Assembly (NCBI GenBank): GCA_033961575.1
Contig: CM066734.1
Location: 86,326,501 to 86,390,500, forward strand
Length of the DNA: 64,000 bases
DNA from: Aselliscus stoliczkanus
Lineage: Eukaryota > Chordata > Mammalia > Chiroptera > Hipposideridae
Direction: 5' to 3'
The notes under the pieces were generated by a model. It made no database searches, was not told the origin of the DNA, and worked only from the letters and a program-made list of their open reading frames with translations. Below, one piece after another: positions 33,333 to 45,490 of the stretch (its first letter is position 1; every line of letters starts with the position of its first letter). The translations under genes were made by a program, and so were the position numbers.

Positions 33333-33548
33333 CAAGAGTCACCAAACTTTTACCATAATAGGCCAGTTAATAAATACTTCAGGCTTTTCAATCAAGAGGC
33401 AAAACTGAGAACATTATGTGGATATTTATTCAACCATTTAAAATATAAACCATTTAATTTTTACAATTAAAGAATTGTAAACAAAAAAAATTCTAAGCTC
33501 ACAGATCACACAAATGTACCTTTCAGGCTGTAGCTTGCCAATCCCTCG
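33333..33548. mobile_element. hAT-Charlie-type MITE, eroded
   Basis: Left end CAAGAGTCACCAAACTTTTA and right end (in reverse) CGAGGGATTGGCAAGCTACA resemble hAT-Charlie ends of the CAGTGGTTGGCAAAC type. The inside has 'ATAGGCCAGTTAATAAATAC'. Older than the one at 23.7 kb. Confidence 0.6.
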
Positions 33549-34049
33549 TATAAATCTTCAGGCAGTGTACCTTCAAAGTCCACCATTTAAGCTTAATCTT
33601 GGTTTTCTTTAAACTCATAATCCAAAACCTTTTGAGGTGGTTAGGATGAGAGCAGACATCTAGTTTGGTTTTTCCATCTACCCGTAGTGAAATGGCCCAT
33701 GGCTATGAAGCAACTGCTCATGGTCCTTCAGCTCTGGTCTGTAGCAGAACACAAACAAGAACCCTGTTCTTTTAGCTACTGATCGGGGACCTTTGTTGTA
33801 TGCTAGAGTGCATCTTACAGATTCATTCTTCTCAATAACCAAAACCAAACTACTCAAGTTTAAGTACGTAAGCACCCCTACCTAAGGTGGGCCTGATCAA
33901 ATAGTTGGTCCTACGTAATTCAAAGATTGATGGGAATGACATGGCAAACTTAAGGAAAGAAATGTGACAGCTTTGGGAAGGCGTTTGTCCCATTTTGAAG
34001 TTCACTTTGTCAAGTCTCCAAGGCATTGAGAGCTATAGCCCAGGCCACC
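33549..34049. other. Unrecognised DNA
   Basis: No gene or clear repeat. Confidence 0.4.
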
Positions 34050-34145
34050 CCAACCTCTCCAATGACACCCAGAAATGGCAACAATACCATGAACAATGAC
34101 AAGTAAATGATCTTTGAACACTTACTCTGAGCCCAGCACTTCTGT
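34050..34145 (+). repeat. MIR SINE 5' fragment
   Basis: 'TTTGAACACTTACTCTGAGC' and 'CCAGCACTTCTGTTAGATTT' as at the start of MIR. Confidence 0.5.
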
Positions 34146-35167
34146 TAGATTTTATAAGGATTCATTCATGATTTTAAGATTCCAAAAAGGAAACATTCCA
34201 AAAACTTCTTCGTAGGTTTTGTGTTGTTGTTGTTGTTTTGATTTGGCAGGTATTTTGTGTTTTGGGTTTTTTTGCATTTTATCAGAAGACATATACAGGC
34301 TACACATGTTAATGTACATTGCATGACCCAATTCGCTTGTCATTATTTATGCTGGTTTTTAAAGCTTGTAATTTATGGCTCTGACATACCACTATAAATT
34401 TAAACAGGGTGGGTGTCCAATATAGCTCAGAGAAATGAGGTCCCACCCACGAAGCACAAATTCTCAAAGGTGGAAAGCAGCCAGTATAACATGTAAAACT
34501 TTATGTATGATAACTTCTTGTGTTACTTGGCATGCAACACATTTTTTTCACAACACGGACTCGTTCCCCACCCTCTTTAGTGGGTAACTCACTCTCATCT
34601 GTTGTGAATATTCACAGGATTTCACCAAGATCCTACACCTGGGACCAGAGATGCTTCAAGTGAGACCACCATGGAAACAGAAAGTGCTGCTAAACCAATT
34701 CTTGAAAATCGGAGGCTAATAATTGCCAGAATGCAGAAGAACTGAAAGTTTATTTTAAACAATGAATATAGGAAAGGCCAGTTTAAAGTGTCTAAAGTAA
34801 CAAAGTATTCTAATGATAATAAAAGGTCCTAATGTTAGAGGCCTAAATGCCTCTCCAGCCTTACCCTTTAGTGAATTCAAACTACTTTTTATTCCCCTTA
34901 TGTCCCTTATGATTTCCAGCCTTTGTCCCTTTACTCAAGCTAGCCTCAGTACCCAGGACTTCCTTTCCCACTGAAGATATCTCAAGTTTTTCCTATACAG
35001 AGACAACTAAGGACTTCAACACATTCTTCATGGGTAATAATGGCTCACATCAGCATTAGGAAGAGACAGAGACATCTCTCCAGTGAACCATACGCCATTT
35101 GAGAAAGTGCCTCAGATTAAGGGAAGGGGAATGCAAGCTCCCAACTGAGAATCGTTAGTCTATGTCA
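34146..35167. other. Unrecognised DNA
   Basis: A GTTGTTGTTGTTGTTT patch lies near 34222. No gene. Confidence 0.4.
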
Positions 35168-35335
35168 TCAGTTCTTCACTCTGGCTATACAATAGGATAA
35201 TCTGGAAAGTTTTTAAAAAAAAATCTGATGCCTATGTCCAACCCCAGATCAACTGAATCAGAATCTCTTGAGGTGGTGCAAGGGTACCTCTAGGTTTTAA
35301 AAGCTCCACAGGTCAGTTTTGAGAACCACTGGCTT
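35168..35335 (+). mobile_element. MER5A-like hAT MITE
   Basis: Left 'CAGTTCTTCACTCTGGC', middle 'GAATCAGAATCTCTTGAGGT', right 'GTTTTGAGAACCACTGGC': the order and ends of MER5A. Confidence 0.8.
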
Positions 35336-35886
35336 AAATTATATATTCTATCCTTTCTCCCAACACCTCAGCTTTTTTAAATCCCCAGGTAGACCATCAA
35401 TAAATACTGCCCTGAAGCACAGGTGTGTTTCGGAATTCAGAATTTGGGGAGAATATCATGGGTGTGTGTGTGTGTGTGTGTGTTGTGTGTTAAAATGTAT
35501 AACACCCTCAGAAGAATCTGGGCCAGCACCCCATATTCGAACATGATGGCATTCGCAGTGAAACAAATATCCACATTAGGTGATATTAAATTAGGTGATA
35601 TTAATAGACTTCAAATAGCCTTATCTTATTCGAAGTCAGACTTTATACCCAAATGAATGAGGAAACATTTTTCCATCCTCAGAGTTTTGAGATTTTGGAA
35701 TTTTGGAATTGTAGACCTGGGTTAATCAAGTAGGTCCCTTTCCCAAAGTACATACATTAATCCAAAGATGAACAATACTTGGACTCTCCCTTGACAAGTT
35801 TACAATCTAATTGGGGGAATAAGATAAGAAGGATGTAAATAACCAATTACAGTCAGGTCACCTTTTCTCAAAGCATGCTTAGTACA
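35336..35886. other. Unrecognised DNA with (TG)n
   Basis: Contains a TG run listed separately and a small tandem TTTTGGAA at about 35690-35710. Nothing else recognised. Confidence 0.4.
35462..35490. repeat. (TG)n microsatellite
   Basis: About fourteen TG units with one TGT slip. Confidence 0.95.
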
Positions 35887-35970
35887 GTCGTTCTCAATCC
35901 TGGTTCCACATAAAAATCACCCCGGAACTTATAAAAATATTGTCGTGACCACATTCCACAAATAAATATA
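35887..35970 (+). mobile_element. MER5A-like fragment
   Basis: 'CAGTCGTTCTCAATCCTGGT' followed by 'ATAAAAATCACCCCGGAACT' is a MER5A 5' end. Confidence 0.6.
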
Positions 35971-36484
35971 TCAAAATTGGGGCCATATGCATATTTTAAT
36001 CGTGAGTAGTAAATTTAAAAATAATTATGAAGAAGAAAATACCATCAGAAGAAAGCAAGGTTTAATGGCTAAATATAAGTAAAAGTGTTTTGAAATGTGT
36101 GTTCTTGAGACAATTGGGAAAAGACCCAGGATGCAGAAAAGACTATGAAAGATATGGAGCAATGATGAGACATAATTCAAAAGGAGAAATTTGGTTTTGC
36201 TAAAATATATGCATATATTTGATGTACTTTCAACTAGTGCTTCTCAGTTAGGTTGGGGAAATGGGCTGGTAGCTGAAGAGTTTGAAAGAAGCTTCTCAGC
36301 TTATTCTCCTCTCTCACTCCCATCCCAATATCAGTGAAGACAACTTTTCTAAATCCATTTTAATGTGGCAATTCATTACATACTAATTTGTGACACTTTA
36401 TCAATTTTTTGAGCTGTAACTTGTCTTTTGTTGTGAATTATATTTTTGCATGTTTATGCCCATCTTCCTAACTAGATTATAAAC
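35971..36484. other. Unrecognised AT-rich DNA
   Basis: No gene or clear repeat. Confidence 0.4.
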
Positions 36485-36486
36485 TA

Positions 36487-36566
36487 CTGGGTTGTTGGAA
36501 AAGTCATGACGTATTTTTTTCTGCTTTTTGCTGCAAAAATGCATCATGACTTTTCCGACAACCCAA
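36487..36566. mobile_element. 80 bp palindromic mariner MITE
   Basis: Flanked by TA on both sides (36485-36486, 36567-36568). The arms, CTGGGTTGTTGGAAAAGTCA on the left and TTGGGTTGTCGGAAAAGTCA in reverse on the right, pair over about 30 bases and leave a small loop. The same family occurs at 41005. Length, TA target and near-perfect palindrome recall MADE1, the 80 bp mariner MITE of primates, though the sequence differs. Confidence 0.9.
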
Positions 36567-36568
36567 TA

Positions 36569-37666
36569 GTAAACAGAGATTATTTCTTAATTCCTTACAT
36601 TTTCCCATAATATCAACCAGTGTGCCTTATATAATTTAGCTTGTCAGTAACTTGATTTTATTTTGCACCCAAACCATGTACCTTTATTGATGCTGACAAA
36701 ACTGGAAACAATATAAATCAAAGAAAGAAATATACGACTGACTGTTTTTCCTTGGTCTAAAATTATGAATGTTCACCCTTGACCTAAAAAGTGGAACAGG
36801 AAATACAAAACCTGAAGGTGAACAGGAGCAGTATAAATCACCAAGCAAAAAGAGAAGGCTAACATATAGATGGATGAGTTTTTTGAATGCTCACTCTGAA
36901 TTCAGGTGACCTATGTTATTCAGTGATTGCAAAATTAACTGTATAAACAATCCTCAAGCAATGAAGGAGAAGCTTTAACTAAGTGACTAACAGAAAACTT
37001 AATTAGACTAATTGTTAATAAAAAGGGGAGCAGCCACTGGCAGTTCAGCAAACAAAACTAAGAAATTTAAGCACATCTTGATATCAATGAAATGACACTT
37101 CAAAAGAGGTCAAGCAATCTGAGCCTCCATTCTTTTTTCTAAATCACATGAAAACACCTGGTACCATGAGAAACATGTTGGGTGTGCTCTATGTGATATT
37201 TAAGTATGAGCACATAAAAAAATCTAAATCATGGCACAACATTAGTAACAGCAGGTATCTTTGGAGAAAGTCCTAGAATAAGTCAAGGAATCAGAGCTCA
37301 ATCAGAGAAGACCACTATAAAATGGAAAAATATTTTATACATAATTTATATACATACACATTTCCCTTAATTCACCACAAAGACTTTTGTCTACAGTAAA
37401 CAGTTCATCATATTTTCACATGATTCCTTTCCAACTAATTCTGCTTTTGTAAGTCATCAACTGCCTAAAATAAATAAAAGTGAAACATGGCACTCATGAA
37501 AAAGGAGAGACAATATGTCTTCACCAACCATTTTTATAAAAATCAGTCTTTTTATGAACCTTGAAACAAAATATTGGCACTTCTAGAAGGCTTCCTTAAG
37601 ATGTGACCTTAATAATATGGTGTTGGTATTGGTTTTATGCAGCACAAATGAATATTAAGACTGCAT
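36569..37666. other. Unrecognised DNA
   Basis: No gene or clear repeat. Confidence 0.4.
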
Positions 37667-39370
37667 TAGGGATCCAAGATGGTAAAGTAGACAAACACTG
37701 TGTTCCATGAACACATTAAAATTACCACTAAATTATAAAACAATCAACTTGGAGAACCATCTGGAATCTAGCCAAACAGAAGTCCTGTAACTAAAAATAT
37801 AAAGAGGCCACATTGAGACTGGTAGAAGGGGTGGAGGTGCAAAACGGGCCCCAAACCTCCTTGTGACGGTTAAGAATCAGGAGGGATACTTCAGCTGTGG
37901 AGGTTCCCCCCAGAAGAGCGAGGGACCCCCAGCCCCCACACCAGTATCTCCAGCCCTGATTATTGGTGCCAGGAAGAGGAGCCCCCACAACCTCTGGCTG
38001 TTTAAAACAGTGGGGATTCTGACCGTTTGGGTGGGACAGAAGGCTGTGGGAAATCCAGATGTCCCCTAAAATGGCCCACGTACAGACGCACTCACAGGCA
38101 CTCACCTTGGGCTCCCTCAGAGAGATGATGACTCAGGGGGCCTCGGAGATATATGGGGGCAGAATGAGGAGTGTGGCTTCAGTGAGAGGACTGGAGGAGA
38201 GTCGGCATTTTCCTGGTCAGGGGTCTTTTTCCTATGCAGCCTACAGGCGGATGCCATATTTCCTATGTTAAGCCTGCCCCCACAGGCCAAATCTGAATCT
38301 GATTGGCCCGGTGAGCTTCACTGCTCTGCCCTGCTGACTCAGCTGAGACCCCTTTCCACCCAACTCACGAACCACCAGGTACACCTTCTCTGTGAGCAAC
38401 CAGCCCCTCCTGCACTACACTCATTCTTGGAAAACTAGCAGAGTCCATGGGCCCAGGTGGGTGGCAACTGGCCTCTGTGTGCTCTGAGACTTCTGCTGAA
38501 TCACTCCAGGCTCAACACTGGCACCAAACCAGAATCTACATTAACCTGGTGACCACGACTCTTGCCACTCTAGTGACTCCTTGAGATACTGCCTCATTTA
38601 ACTCATGTACTACATGAGGCTTTATCAGTGGCGAACCTTAAGGGAGCTGGCGGATGGCAGCAAGTCTCCATATGCTCTGACTTGTCACCCTAGGCTTAGT
38701 ACTGTTGACAGCTGACCTCGATTCACAGCATGACCTCTTCCACATACCTCCATGTTTGGCACAATCAGCAAACAACTGCGGATCTCTTTGTAGCTATTAC
38801 CAGGAAGCCCCTGGCCAGTCACAGGCAGTGGCTGATCTGGGCCTGCACCTATCCTCTCCCAAGAGGCCCTAGAACCAACATAGTTGGAGGTTGGCTTCAG
38901 ATCACACCAGAGCACCACCCAATAATACCCACAAGTGGCACACACAAAGAGTGGTCTCAACAGGCACCAGAGCCCACTGGTCAAATCACACTCAATAGGG
39001 TAAGCCTCCTGTATGGTAGCCCATAAGCTGTACATGTGGCCAAACCCCACATCCAATCAGACTGAGGATAAATTCCACCTACTGACATGCCAATAGCCAT
39101 CAAGGCTCAACTATGAGTATATAAGGGGGCACACACAACCCACATAAGGGATGTTTCTGCAGCACCCAGAGCAGGTGACCAGGAGACTGTGCCAGGGTTC
39201 CACAGAACACCTACTGCATAAGGCCACCTGGACAAGAGTGGGAGATATAGCATATCTACCTAATAAATAGAAACAAACACAGATAGGCACCCAAATGAGG
39301 AATCAAAGAAATACATCCCAAATGAAAGAACAGGAGAAAACTCCAGAAATAGAACTAAATAAAATGGAGG
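37667..39370 (+). mobile_element. L1 5' end, sense arm of a palindrome
   Basis: An L1 5' UTR, from a start like other L1s (GGGATCCAAGATGGTAAAGT) through 'GAGACTGGTAGAAGGGGTGG' and 'AGTGGGGATTCTGACCG' to the start of ORF1 (ATG at 39364-39366, 'ATGGAGGCA'). It stops there: no ORF1 body, ORF2 or 3' UTR follows. L1 insertions normally keep the 3' end, so a lone 5' end implies a later deletion or rearrangement. This 5' UTR normally holds the L1 promoter. Confidence 0.8.
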
Positions 39371-39463
39371 CATTTCTTTCTCTTTGTTGTTCTCACTAAG
39401 CTCCTTAAGTATTCTTATAACTAGTGTTTTAAACTCTGTCTCTTTTAGGTTGGTTGCCTCCAT
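39371..39463 (-). pseudogene. L1 ORF1 N-terminal stub
   Basis: From ATG (complement of 39461-39463) the frame reads MEATNLKETEFKTLVIRILK and then ELSENNKEKEM, the start of L1 ORF1 before its coiled coil. The frame then crosses the junction into the opposite arm and loses sense. The protein would be an RNA-binding trimer; here only about 31 residues remain. Confidence 0.75.
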
Positions 39464-40625
39464 TTCATTAATTTTTTTTTCCCTAGAGTTTTCTCCTGTT
39501 TTTTTATTTGGGACATGTTTCTTTGTCTCTTCATTTTGGCTGCCTCTCTGTTTGCCTCTATGAATTAGGTAGATCTGCTACATCTTTCAGTCTTTGCTGG
39601 GTGGCCTTATGTATCAATAGTAGGTGATTTGTGTGGTCCAGTGACATAGTCTCCCTGATCACCTGTGTATGTTTTTCAGGAGTATTCCTTGTGTGTGTTC
39701 TGTGTGTTCTCCTGTTGTAGTTGGGCCTTAATTGCTTTTGGCACATCAGTGGGTAGGATTGACTCTCAGGTTGACTGGCTGTGGAGTTTGGCTATGCCTA
39801 GTGTATGAGCTACTGTGTGGGGGCTGACCCTTCAGAGGGGGATTTGCCTGAGTGAGATGGGGCTGGCTGCCCAGGAGCTGAGAGTGCTCCAGGGGATGCC
39901 AAAGTAGCTGTGTGGGGCAGGGTCCAAGGGAGTCACTAAGATGGTGTATGTGCATGGATTTTACCAGACCAATGATGTGTCAGATTGGGCCCTGTAGAGA
40001 TGAGTTCAACATATGAAAGATGGAACCCTCCTGTTGGTTACATATAAGGCAGGCTGCACACAGGGATAATGGCAGCTGTCCCTCTAGCCCTTGCCCTGAA
40101 GCAACACAGCTCAGTCTTTCCCTGTATGTCTCTGGTGCCTTTTGAGTTACCACCCCTCTGCTAAAACCCAGCGTGTTTGCAAGTGAGTCTTTGGGCAGGC
40201 CCTTTAAGAGGACATCTGGGCTTCCAGCTGCCTTCTATCTCACCAGATTGACAGAATCCTTGCTGAATTTCACTGTGAGATGTTGCGAGGACTCCTTTTC
40301 CTGGCACAGAATGCTTGGTTTGGGGAGCCCAATGTGGGGTTGGGACCCGTCAATCTTCAGGGGGGTTTTGGGGGGGACTTCTTCTCCCAAGGTGTTCCTC
40401 CTGGTGCTCAACCACTACCTGTACTTTGGGGGTCAGCCTGTTTCGAGTCTCCACCCCTCTTACCAGTCTCGATGTGGCCTCTTCTTTACATCCTTAGTTA
40501 TATGGGTTCTGTTTAGCTAGCCTTTAGATGATTCTCAAGGTTGATTGTTCTATAATTTAATAGTAATTTTAAGGTGATCATGAGATAACACACATAGCAT
40601 TTACCTGTTCCACCATCTTGGACCT
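39371..40625 (-). mobile_element. L1 5' end, antisense arm of a palindrome
   Basis: On the minus strand this starts GGTCCAAGATGGTGGAACAG at 40625 and runs through an L1 5' UTR to ORF1, joining the sense arm at about 39370. Shared wording with the left arm, for example 'ATAAGGCCACC' and 'AACAGGAGAAAACTC', shows homology but with many differences, so these are two L1 copies or subfamilies and not a recent duplication. Confidence 0.8.
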
Positions 40626-41004
40626 TTTCCCACCTTCTACATTTTAATTTCAAATTAAAATACCCCAAGCTGGTGTACTTACCCATCTAGTTTCAAGCTA
40701 GTTTATTTCTAACCTTGTTCTTATTACTTTGTATTGCCTCACCGTTTTTTTGGTTGTCTCCAATTTGGGGGTCTACTCTTACCTTTGTTTATCAAATCTG
40801 GTTTTTCTTGCTTGACCCATCACACACTCCAAGAACTATGATTAACAGTCTCCACGTGTGGAGACACTCCTGATGACCTTGTGTAATTCCACTTTAGAAG
40901 CTAAGACCCCAAACCTGGAACTGGTCCCTGCTGTCTCATAAGGGGGATTAGGACATAAGCCAGGCCTCTCACAGGTCCCCAAATGCTGCCCCCTTATCAT
41001 TCTC
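40626..41004. other. Unrecognised DNA with a short perfect hairpin
   Basis: At 40848-40865 GTCTCCAC-GT-GTGGAGAC forms an 8 bp inverted repeat around an E-box CACGTG (40853-40858). Otherwise nothing recognised. Confidence 0.45.
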
Positions 41005-41080
41005 TTGGATTGTCGGAAAAGTTATGACATATTTTTTCTATGTTTTTCGTTGCAAAAATGCATTTTTTCTGACAACCCAA
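41005..41080. mobile_element. Palindromic mariner MITE, second copy (76 bp)
   Basis: Same family as 36487-36566: TTGGATTGTCGGAAAAGTTA at the left, 'TTTTCTGACAACCCAA' at the right, with TA after it (41081-41082). The left TA has mutated to TC. It is shorter by a few bases in the right arm, where the 'TCATGAC' part is lost. Confidence 0.85.
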
Positions 41081-41082
41081 TA

Positions 41083-42784
41083 GGTTCCTATTTAGAAATG
41101 TCACCAAGGTCTGTCCTCCCTAATCAGTACTTGCTAGTCAATTTCCCCTAATTCTCAGTCCAAACAGATTCATCTTGATTTGCAGAGTCCTGCCAGCCAA
41201 AATACTACTGTGCATTGCTAAATTATTCAGTATTAAAGGGCTAAAGCAAAGTTTCCTATAAAATACTTTAATACTGTTAATGTATTGACAAAACCCCAAA
41301 AGGAGCTTGTAAGATATAATGCAAACTGAGATTTAAAAGGATGGCAAAAAAAAAAATCATTATTAGAATCCTCAAAAAATTAATAAAATAGCTCATGTGC
41401 ATTTCTTTATAGTTTATAACGGAACAAAAGAACAACAAAATATATTAAGTCAACTAAATTATCTAACTTATATTTATATTAAACTTAATTATTTTACTTA
41501 CATTAAATATACTAAATATGTTAAGTGATATTTATTTCCTTAACAAAAACACAACATATGTCGTTAAAACATCATTAATTTTATATTTCAGTTATTTTTT
41601 AATGCAAATAATATTTTGTGTCAATTTTATATTGCTTAATATTAGAAATGCTGTTTCCATGTCTGAGCATATATCAGGCCTAGCTTTAATTCTATTCCTC
41701 TATTTTGTTTCCATTATAATATCTTGTTTGCATGAAAATCTTGTTTTGCATATGCATATGTAGCAAAGATAAGAACATAAAATGGAAGCTTTCCAATGTT
41801 CAGGTAGTCTTGCATTTGGCCATTGAAGTCTTTATTTCATCTTGTAAAGTATACTTTTCAATTTTTAAGAAAGCAGCAGCTACAATTGTTTACTTTCTCT
41901 TTGAAAGATTTGACTTGTCTATTGAAACCAGCAGACTGTTTTTTATTTAAAGCTTTTTTTACAGGCACAGATATATAAGAAATACAGTTGTGTAGTATGA
42001 GTGTTTATCAAAAAATAAACAAGATAACATCACAGATGTGTTGTGAATTTACTACATCAGACAATACAGACAAGCAACTATAAATTGATGGTTACTACAT
42101 TACTCTAAAGGTTCATTTGTAAGTCCTTAGAGTGCATCAATGCATGGGGCCTACCTCGGGGTTCCTACATGTGGATTCTTAGGACTTTTGACCCAAGTTT
42201 TTTAAAGCAGATTATCTCAAACTAATAACAGCCAAGAAACTGTATTGTGTTTATTTATTACATAGATATTGTAAGTACATCTTGGAGAAAACATATTTCT
42301 AGAACCTTCCCTCCCCCTCTCTGCCGCTCCCAACAGAGCAATTTATAACATCTCAAAGAACACTAGAATTCTTAAGTAGTACGAACAGTCTGGGAAATTC
42401 TAGGTTAAAATATCATTTCTCAACAATAATATATGTGCATTCAAACAGGATGAAACAGTTGCCTTGAACCCAAAGGCCTGAAAAATTTCTGATCAGAATG
42501 CTAGCAATCAAAGCAGATCAGAGACTTTTCAGCTTTCGGTGTTAATGTAACCAAAACAGTTTCTATCCTTGGGCCTTGGTTATCAGGAGTCTGGGCTTAG
42601 CTATTACTTACAGTTAATTGGTAAAGGGGAAGGATTCTGAGTTTGAGTCAGATAGTCGTTAACTTTGACAAGATATGTTCCCTCTTAGCTTCTGATCACC
42701 TGTAGAGCATGCATAATAATAACATTCTTATACATTAAAAAGAAAGAATTTGAGTTCTACGCACCAAGATCTGTTCTACGTAAT
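41083..42784. other. Very AT-rich unrecognised DNA
   Basis: Especially AT-rich at 41390-41560. Overlapping hydrophobic frames at 41518-41950 reflect base composition; I see no family. No named repeat. Confidence 0.4.
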
Positions 42785-42930
42785 AAAAATATAGATTAGA
42801 AAAAGATAGACCAAGCCTGCTAGGAGTTTACAATCTAGTGATGTGAAGATAGACAATTAACAAGGAAATAAATAAATTAAAAAGATAATTGTTACAATTC
42901 ATGCTAAGTACTATGAAGATAATAAAACCA
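42785..42930 (-). repeat. L2 fragment, antisense
   Basis: 'GCTAGGAGTTTACAATCTAG' and 'ATGCTAAGTACTATGAAGAT' match the reverse of L2. Confidence 0.55.
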
Positions 42931-42937
42931 GTAATGG

Positions 42938-43155
42938 ACTAGAGCCATGCTATCAGCTATAATAATTACTAGTCCCATGTGGCTAATTAAATGGAAATTG
43001 ATCAAAATTAAATAAAACTAAAATTTAGTTCCTCAGTTGTGGCAGCCACATTTCAAGTCCTCCATAGCCACATGTGACTAAGGCTACCATATTGTACAAC
43101 TTGTACATAGAACTTCTCCGTCATCACAGAAAGTTCTATTAAAAAGCTCTGTTTA
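42938..43155. mobile_element. hAT-Charlie-type MITE
   Basis: 'CCATGTGGCTAATTAAATGG' , 'GCCACATTTCAAGTCCTCCA' , 'TAGCCACATGTGACTAAGGC' and 'CAGAAAGTTCTATT' are typical of a hAT-Charlie family with 'CCACATGTGGCTA' motifs. Ends are eroded. Confidence 0.65.
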
Positions 43156-45049
43156 CTAGAGTGACAAGGAGAAGTTGGTGCAAAGGGCTACTTTAGATGG
43201 TGTTAATATACATGAATAATTGTGCAATGAGAAAAAAAACTTTCATACAAACTCAATAAATTGGAACTATTATTATGTTAACATATCTGATGAATCTATA
43301 TTCTTTTTCTTTCTCACTTTATTCCTCAACTTATAAGGCCTGGGAGTAGACCCATTTAACTACAGATTTGGTGTTGTTTTTTCTTAATTTTTAAATCATA
43401 GACTACTAATATCTGAAATTCTAAGCTAATAATTTAGGTTCAACACACAGTAATAGATCATTTTTTGTGCATAGGTTCCTTGGTCAAAATAAAAAAGGAA
43501 AAGTTTCCCTAAAATTTTGATGAATGATAAATCTCAGAACGTAGCTAAGTACATTAAACAAAATGGTTAGTGGGAGAAATTTCTTAAAGATTAAAATTTT
43601 ATTTGAAGTCAGAACACATGAGATTTAAAAAAGGTCCAACTATGAAAAGCAAATTCTTCTGTTCTTGGTTTTCTATAACTCTGACACTGGTATACTTCAT
43701 CCACCATCTTAGACATCTGTATAATAACAGAACATGACCTTGTGTTATATTCCCAAAAGGCTGTGTGTAAAGTGAGCCATGTGTCAAAACATTTTGAGAA
43801 TGTTTTATTAGACAAAAGAAAATAGTACCAAAACATAAAACAGCCATTGAGTATTTACTGAATTGCTAAAACATGATCAGCACAAAAAAATTACTCGATA
43901 ACCAAAAAAAATTAATATTCATTTAACCATATTCTGTGCACATTCATTTTAAAAGCCTGTTAAGATCGTAGTCAGATGAATGATTAAGTCAATTTATCTT
44001 TGCACATTTATTTAAGAAGCACACCCTGCTTAAAGTATACCAGTCAGATTTCATTTCTATTTCTTTGAAAATGACTAAGTAACACCATTGGCTATGCCCC
44101 AGCCAGGAATTTTGCAGAATTGATGCAATGAAAGATCCATAAGAAGTTATATTTCCAGCTAGAGCTGGAGGATTAGTTAAATTCCTATTTGTCAATTTAA
44201 TAACAATGGTGTTAATACCTTTAACTGTGAAAATCATAAACTACTGTAACAGCCATCAAAGTTTTGTTGACCAAATGGCTAAATAAAAAGAGGTTAACCA
44301 TCTCACTAGGAGAATTGAAAAGTGTTCATTGAGCCAGCAGGGAGCTCTAAAAAGAATTTTCCTTTTTTTTTGAGTTGCTATGGGTGCCTTTAGGGTAGAC
44401 AAATGAGACGTATTAACCATGTGTGTATAAATCATGTCCAAATTTATTAAGCAAACAAATGTGAAATGTAAAGTCCCATGAGAGGAACACCTAGGTAGCT
44501 TTGACTAGCCACACAGCTGCTTCCAGGACCCAAGGGCAGCTGCTCTTAGTTCCATTTAAGAAAACGGAGGAGATCCCTTCAAACTTCTGTTTCTGGGCTA
44601 ATCACCCAGTGAAGCAAGCAAAGTAGTCCGTTTATGCCTTTACATTGTACAAAGAAAAATTTCAAAGCTGTGTCTTAAAAATGCTTTAAGAAATGGACTG
44701 TGTCCAATAGAACTCTGATTATTTCACATACTTCAAGTAAATTTGAATAGCATCTTCTTCCATATCCCCACCAACAACTCTTGGAAACAAACTATAAGCC
44801 CTAGAATGAATTAATGAGTCTTTAGGGTCATGCAAGATATAACATGCTTTTTGTCTCAGCCACAAGACTCATTAGCAAACTTGAAGTGCTAGCTGCATGC
44901 TAGAGCTGCCTGTATTATTTCTGATCTCAACAGTGAAGCAATTGTTCATGACCTTTTGCACCAATATTCTATAGAAGCACGTTTACTTGATCAAGTTTCA
45001 GGAGAGATATCTTCAAGGACTTGTTACTTTGAAAAAAGTTGGTGCTGAT
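43156..45049. other. Unrecognised DNA, repeat-poor
   Basis: About 1.9 kb without a named repeat and without a recognisable exon. Candidate for conserved non-coding sequence. Confidence 0.4.
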
Positions 45050-45490
45050 ACTCTACTATGCGGGTCACCATATATATAAAACATTTATGATGTTGTTTTT
45101 TATCTCCTTCTGGTTCCAAAAATATTACATGTTCATGTCTCTGAAAGGTGGAAACATACAGAAAACCAAGACCAGAATCATTGAGGTTTTACTTTTTCAA
45201 AAATTGGTTTTGTTCACTTTGTAATATATCATAAATATTTTCCCATGTCATTAAATGTTCCTCTAAAGTATGAGTGCACAGTCTCATGGGAGAGTCTAAC
45301 TTTAACAATCCTTATTTTTGAACATTAGAGTTAGTTCCAAATTTGCTGTTGTAAATTACACTTTGAGGAACATGCTTATACTTAAATCTGTCTGCATGTG
45401 TTTCTTTGGGATACATTTTCAAAAGTGGTAGTGCTAGGTCAAAATACTTGAAATATTTTTAAAGACTTTGATAAGTGTGGTCAAATTCAG
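45050..45490 (-). mobile_element. Old L1 (L1M/HAL1-like), antisense
   Basis: 'TTCCCATGTCATTAAATGTT', 'GTTGTAAATTACACTTTGAG', 'GAACATGCTTATACTTAAAT' and 'AGTGGTAGTGCTAGGTCAAA' resemble the reverse of old L1 3' regions. Confidence 0.5.

Noticed and set aside
41518..41950. Two overlapping hydrophobic frames that look membrane-like
   Set aside because: The DNA is extremely AT-rich, which by itself gives Ile/Leu/Phe-rich frames; no family, no start context.
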